A DNA stretch of 64,000 bases from Enterovibrio norvegicus FF-33 (GTDB lineage: Bacteria > Pseudomonadota > Gammaproteobacteria > Enterobacterales > Vibrionaceae). The position numbers and the translations under genes were made by a program. Shown here piece by piece: positions 63,528 through 64,000 of the stretch. The stretch spans positions 3,022,284 to 3,086,283 of the forward strand of contig NZ_AJYD02000038.1 in assembly GCF_000286835.2 (NCBI RefSeq), written 5' to 3'. The notes under the pieces are model-generated. The model did not search any database and was not told where the DNA came from. It saw only the letters and a list, made by a program, of their open reading frames with translations. How positions within the stretch are numbered: the stretch's first letter is position 1; each line of letters opens with the position of its first letter.

Positions 63528-64000
63528 ATGTTTAAAAGAACTGTAATCGCAGCTGGTGTACTAGCTACAAGTTCTGTAGCTTTTGCAGATGTCACTATCG
63601 ACATTCCATCGGGTGTTCAAGTCTTGGTTGAAAATGGTATTGATTCTGACTATTCAAACCTTGGCTTTGATAATCAAGATAAAGTCGTATTGCCAAATGG
63701 TGAAAGTCAAATTTTGTTCCGGCTGTCTCATATCGTACGCGAGTCTGGCAGTAAGAAAACCAAGTATAAATCAGTACCATTGGTTGCCACATTCACTGCT
63801 GCTGATGCAGCATTGACACTGAAACTACCACGTATCGATACGCTCGATGATGGACGCATGTTTGATAAAAAACCTAGCTTTACGCTAAGTGAAAATGGCA
63901 AACCAATAGACATCAAGCAAGACAAACTATCGATTGGTTTTGAGCTTATGCCTGACTACGTGAAAGAAATTGAAAAATACAATCGCGCAAACAACATTGC
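63528..64000 (+). CDS. DUF2057 (YccT-like) periplasmic protein, 3-prime end outside window
   Basis: An open frame of about 157 codons runs off the right edge. It has a signal peptide (ends SVAFA) and mature text VTIDIPSGVQVLVENGIDSD, LPNGESQILFRLSHIV, typical for DUF2057. YccT in E. coli is linked with curli inhibition; the role here is unknown. AAGGAG lies 6 bases upstream of the ATG at 63528, with another ATG at 63525. The 235-base gap before it, divergent from gltX, shows no other feature. Confidence 0.85.
   Translation, partial: MFKRTVIAAGVLATSSVAFADVTIDIPSGVQVLVENGIDSDYSNLGFDNQDKVVLPNGESQILFRLSHIVRESGSKKTKYKSVPLVATFTAADAALTLKLPRIDTLDDGRMFDKKPSFTLSENGKPIDIKQDKLSIGFELMPDYVKEIEKYNRANNI

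Noticed and set aside
1-64000. Search by eye for CRISPR arrays, insertion sequences and phage remnants
   Set aside because: No regularly spaced repeats, transposase motifs or integrase genes were found; the only tRNA (59664) shows no flanking att-like repeat of its end.

Overview
The window comes from a polarly flagellated gammaproteobacterium, almost certainly a member of the Vibrionaceae. The reasons are the FlrA-FlrB-FlrC regulatory cascade, the FlhF/FlhG polar placement pair, the ParC/ParP chemotaxis localisation pair, the FlgO/FlgP/FlgT outer ring proteins known from Vibrio, a CheY with a short N-terminal extension, and an OmpU-like porin. I cannot name the genus from sequence alone; an Enterovibrio/Grimontia/Photobacterium-type genome is a guess.

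Layout. (1) 1-444, plus strand: the tail of a FliK-like protein and a small FlhB C-domain protein, converging on the main cluster. (2) 478-13271, minus strand: a late operon read flhA-flhF-flhG-fliA-cheY-cheZ-cheA-cheB-parC-parP-cheW-DUF2802. (3) 13385-27128, minus strand: export apparatus, switch, hook-length and basal body genes (fliEFGHIJ, fliKLMN, fliOPQR-flhB). (4) 27255-31349: flrBC and flrA. (5) 31522-36795: fliS, fliT, fliD, flaG and two flagellins. (6) 37275-41810: an inserted segment with a TPR-glycosyltransferase-like gene, an MFS sugar efflux pump and an AraC regulator. (7) 41882-53276: flgL, flgK, a membrane ORF, flgJIHGF and flgEDCB. (8) 53513-59583: cheR, cheV, flgA, flgM, flgN, flgP, flgO, flgT. 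(9) 59664-64000: tRNA-Arg(CCU), porin, a small secreted peptide, gltX and a partial DUF2057 gene.

How it works together. FlrA (sigma-70 expressed) with sigma-54 would activate flrBC, fliE and flhA operons; FlrC would then activate the fliK, fliO, flgB, flgF, flgK, flgA and flaA-type promoters. Nearly every operon head carries a readable GG-N10-GC sigma-54 element. FliA and its anti-sigma factor FlgM control the late layer: clear sigma-28 elements precede flgM and the second flagellin.

The least expected items are a TPR-glycosyltransferase-like gene with its own near-consensus sigma-54 promoter beside the flagellins, three tandem FliM-like peptides in the CheA linker, a second FliK/FlhB-like pair at the left edge, and a terminator followed immediately by a sigma-54 promoter that splits fliN from fliO. 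Promoter and terminator calls were made by eye; protein calls rest on recognised family motifs, length and gene order. No frameshifts, insertion sequences or CRISPR arrays were seen.
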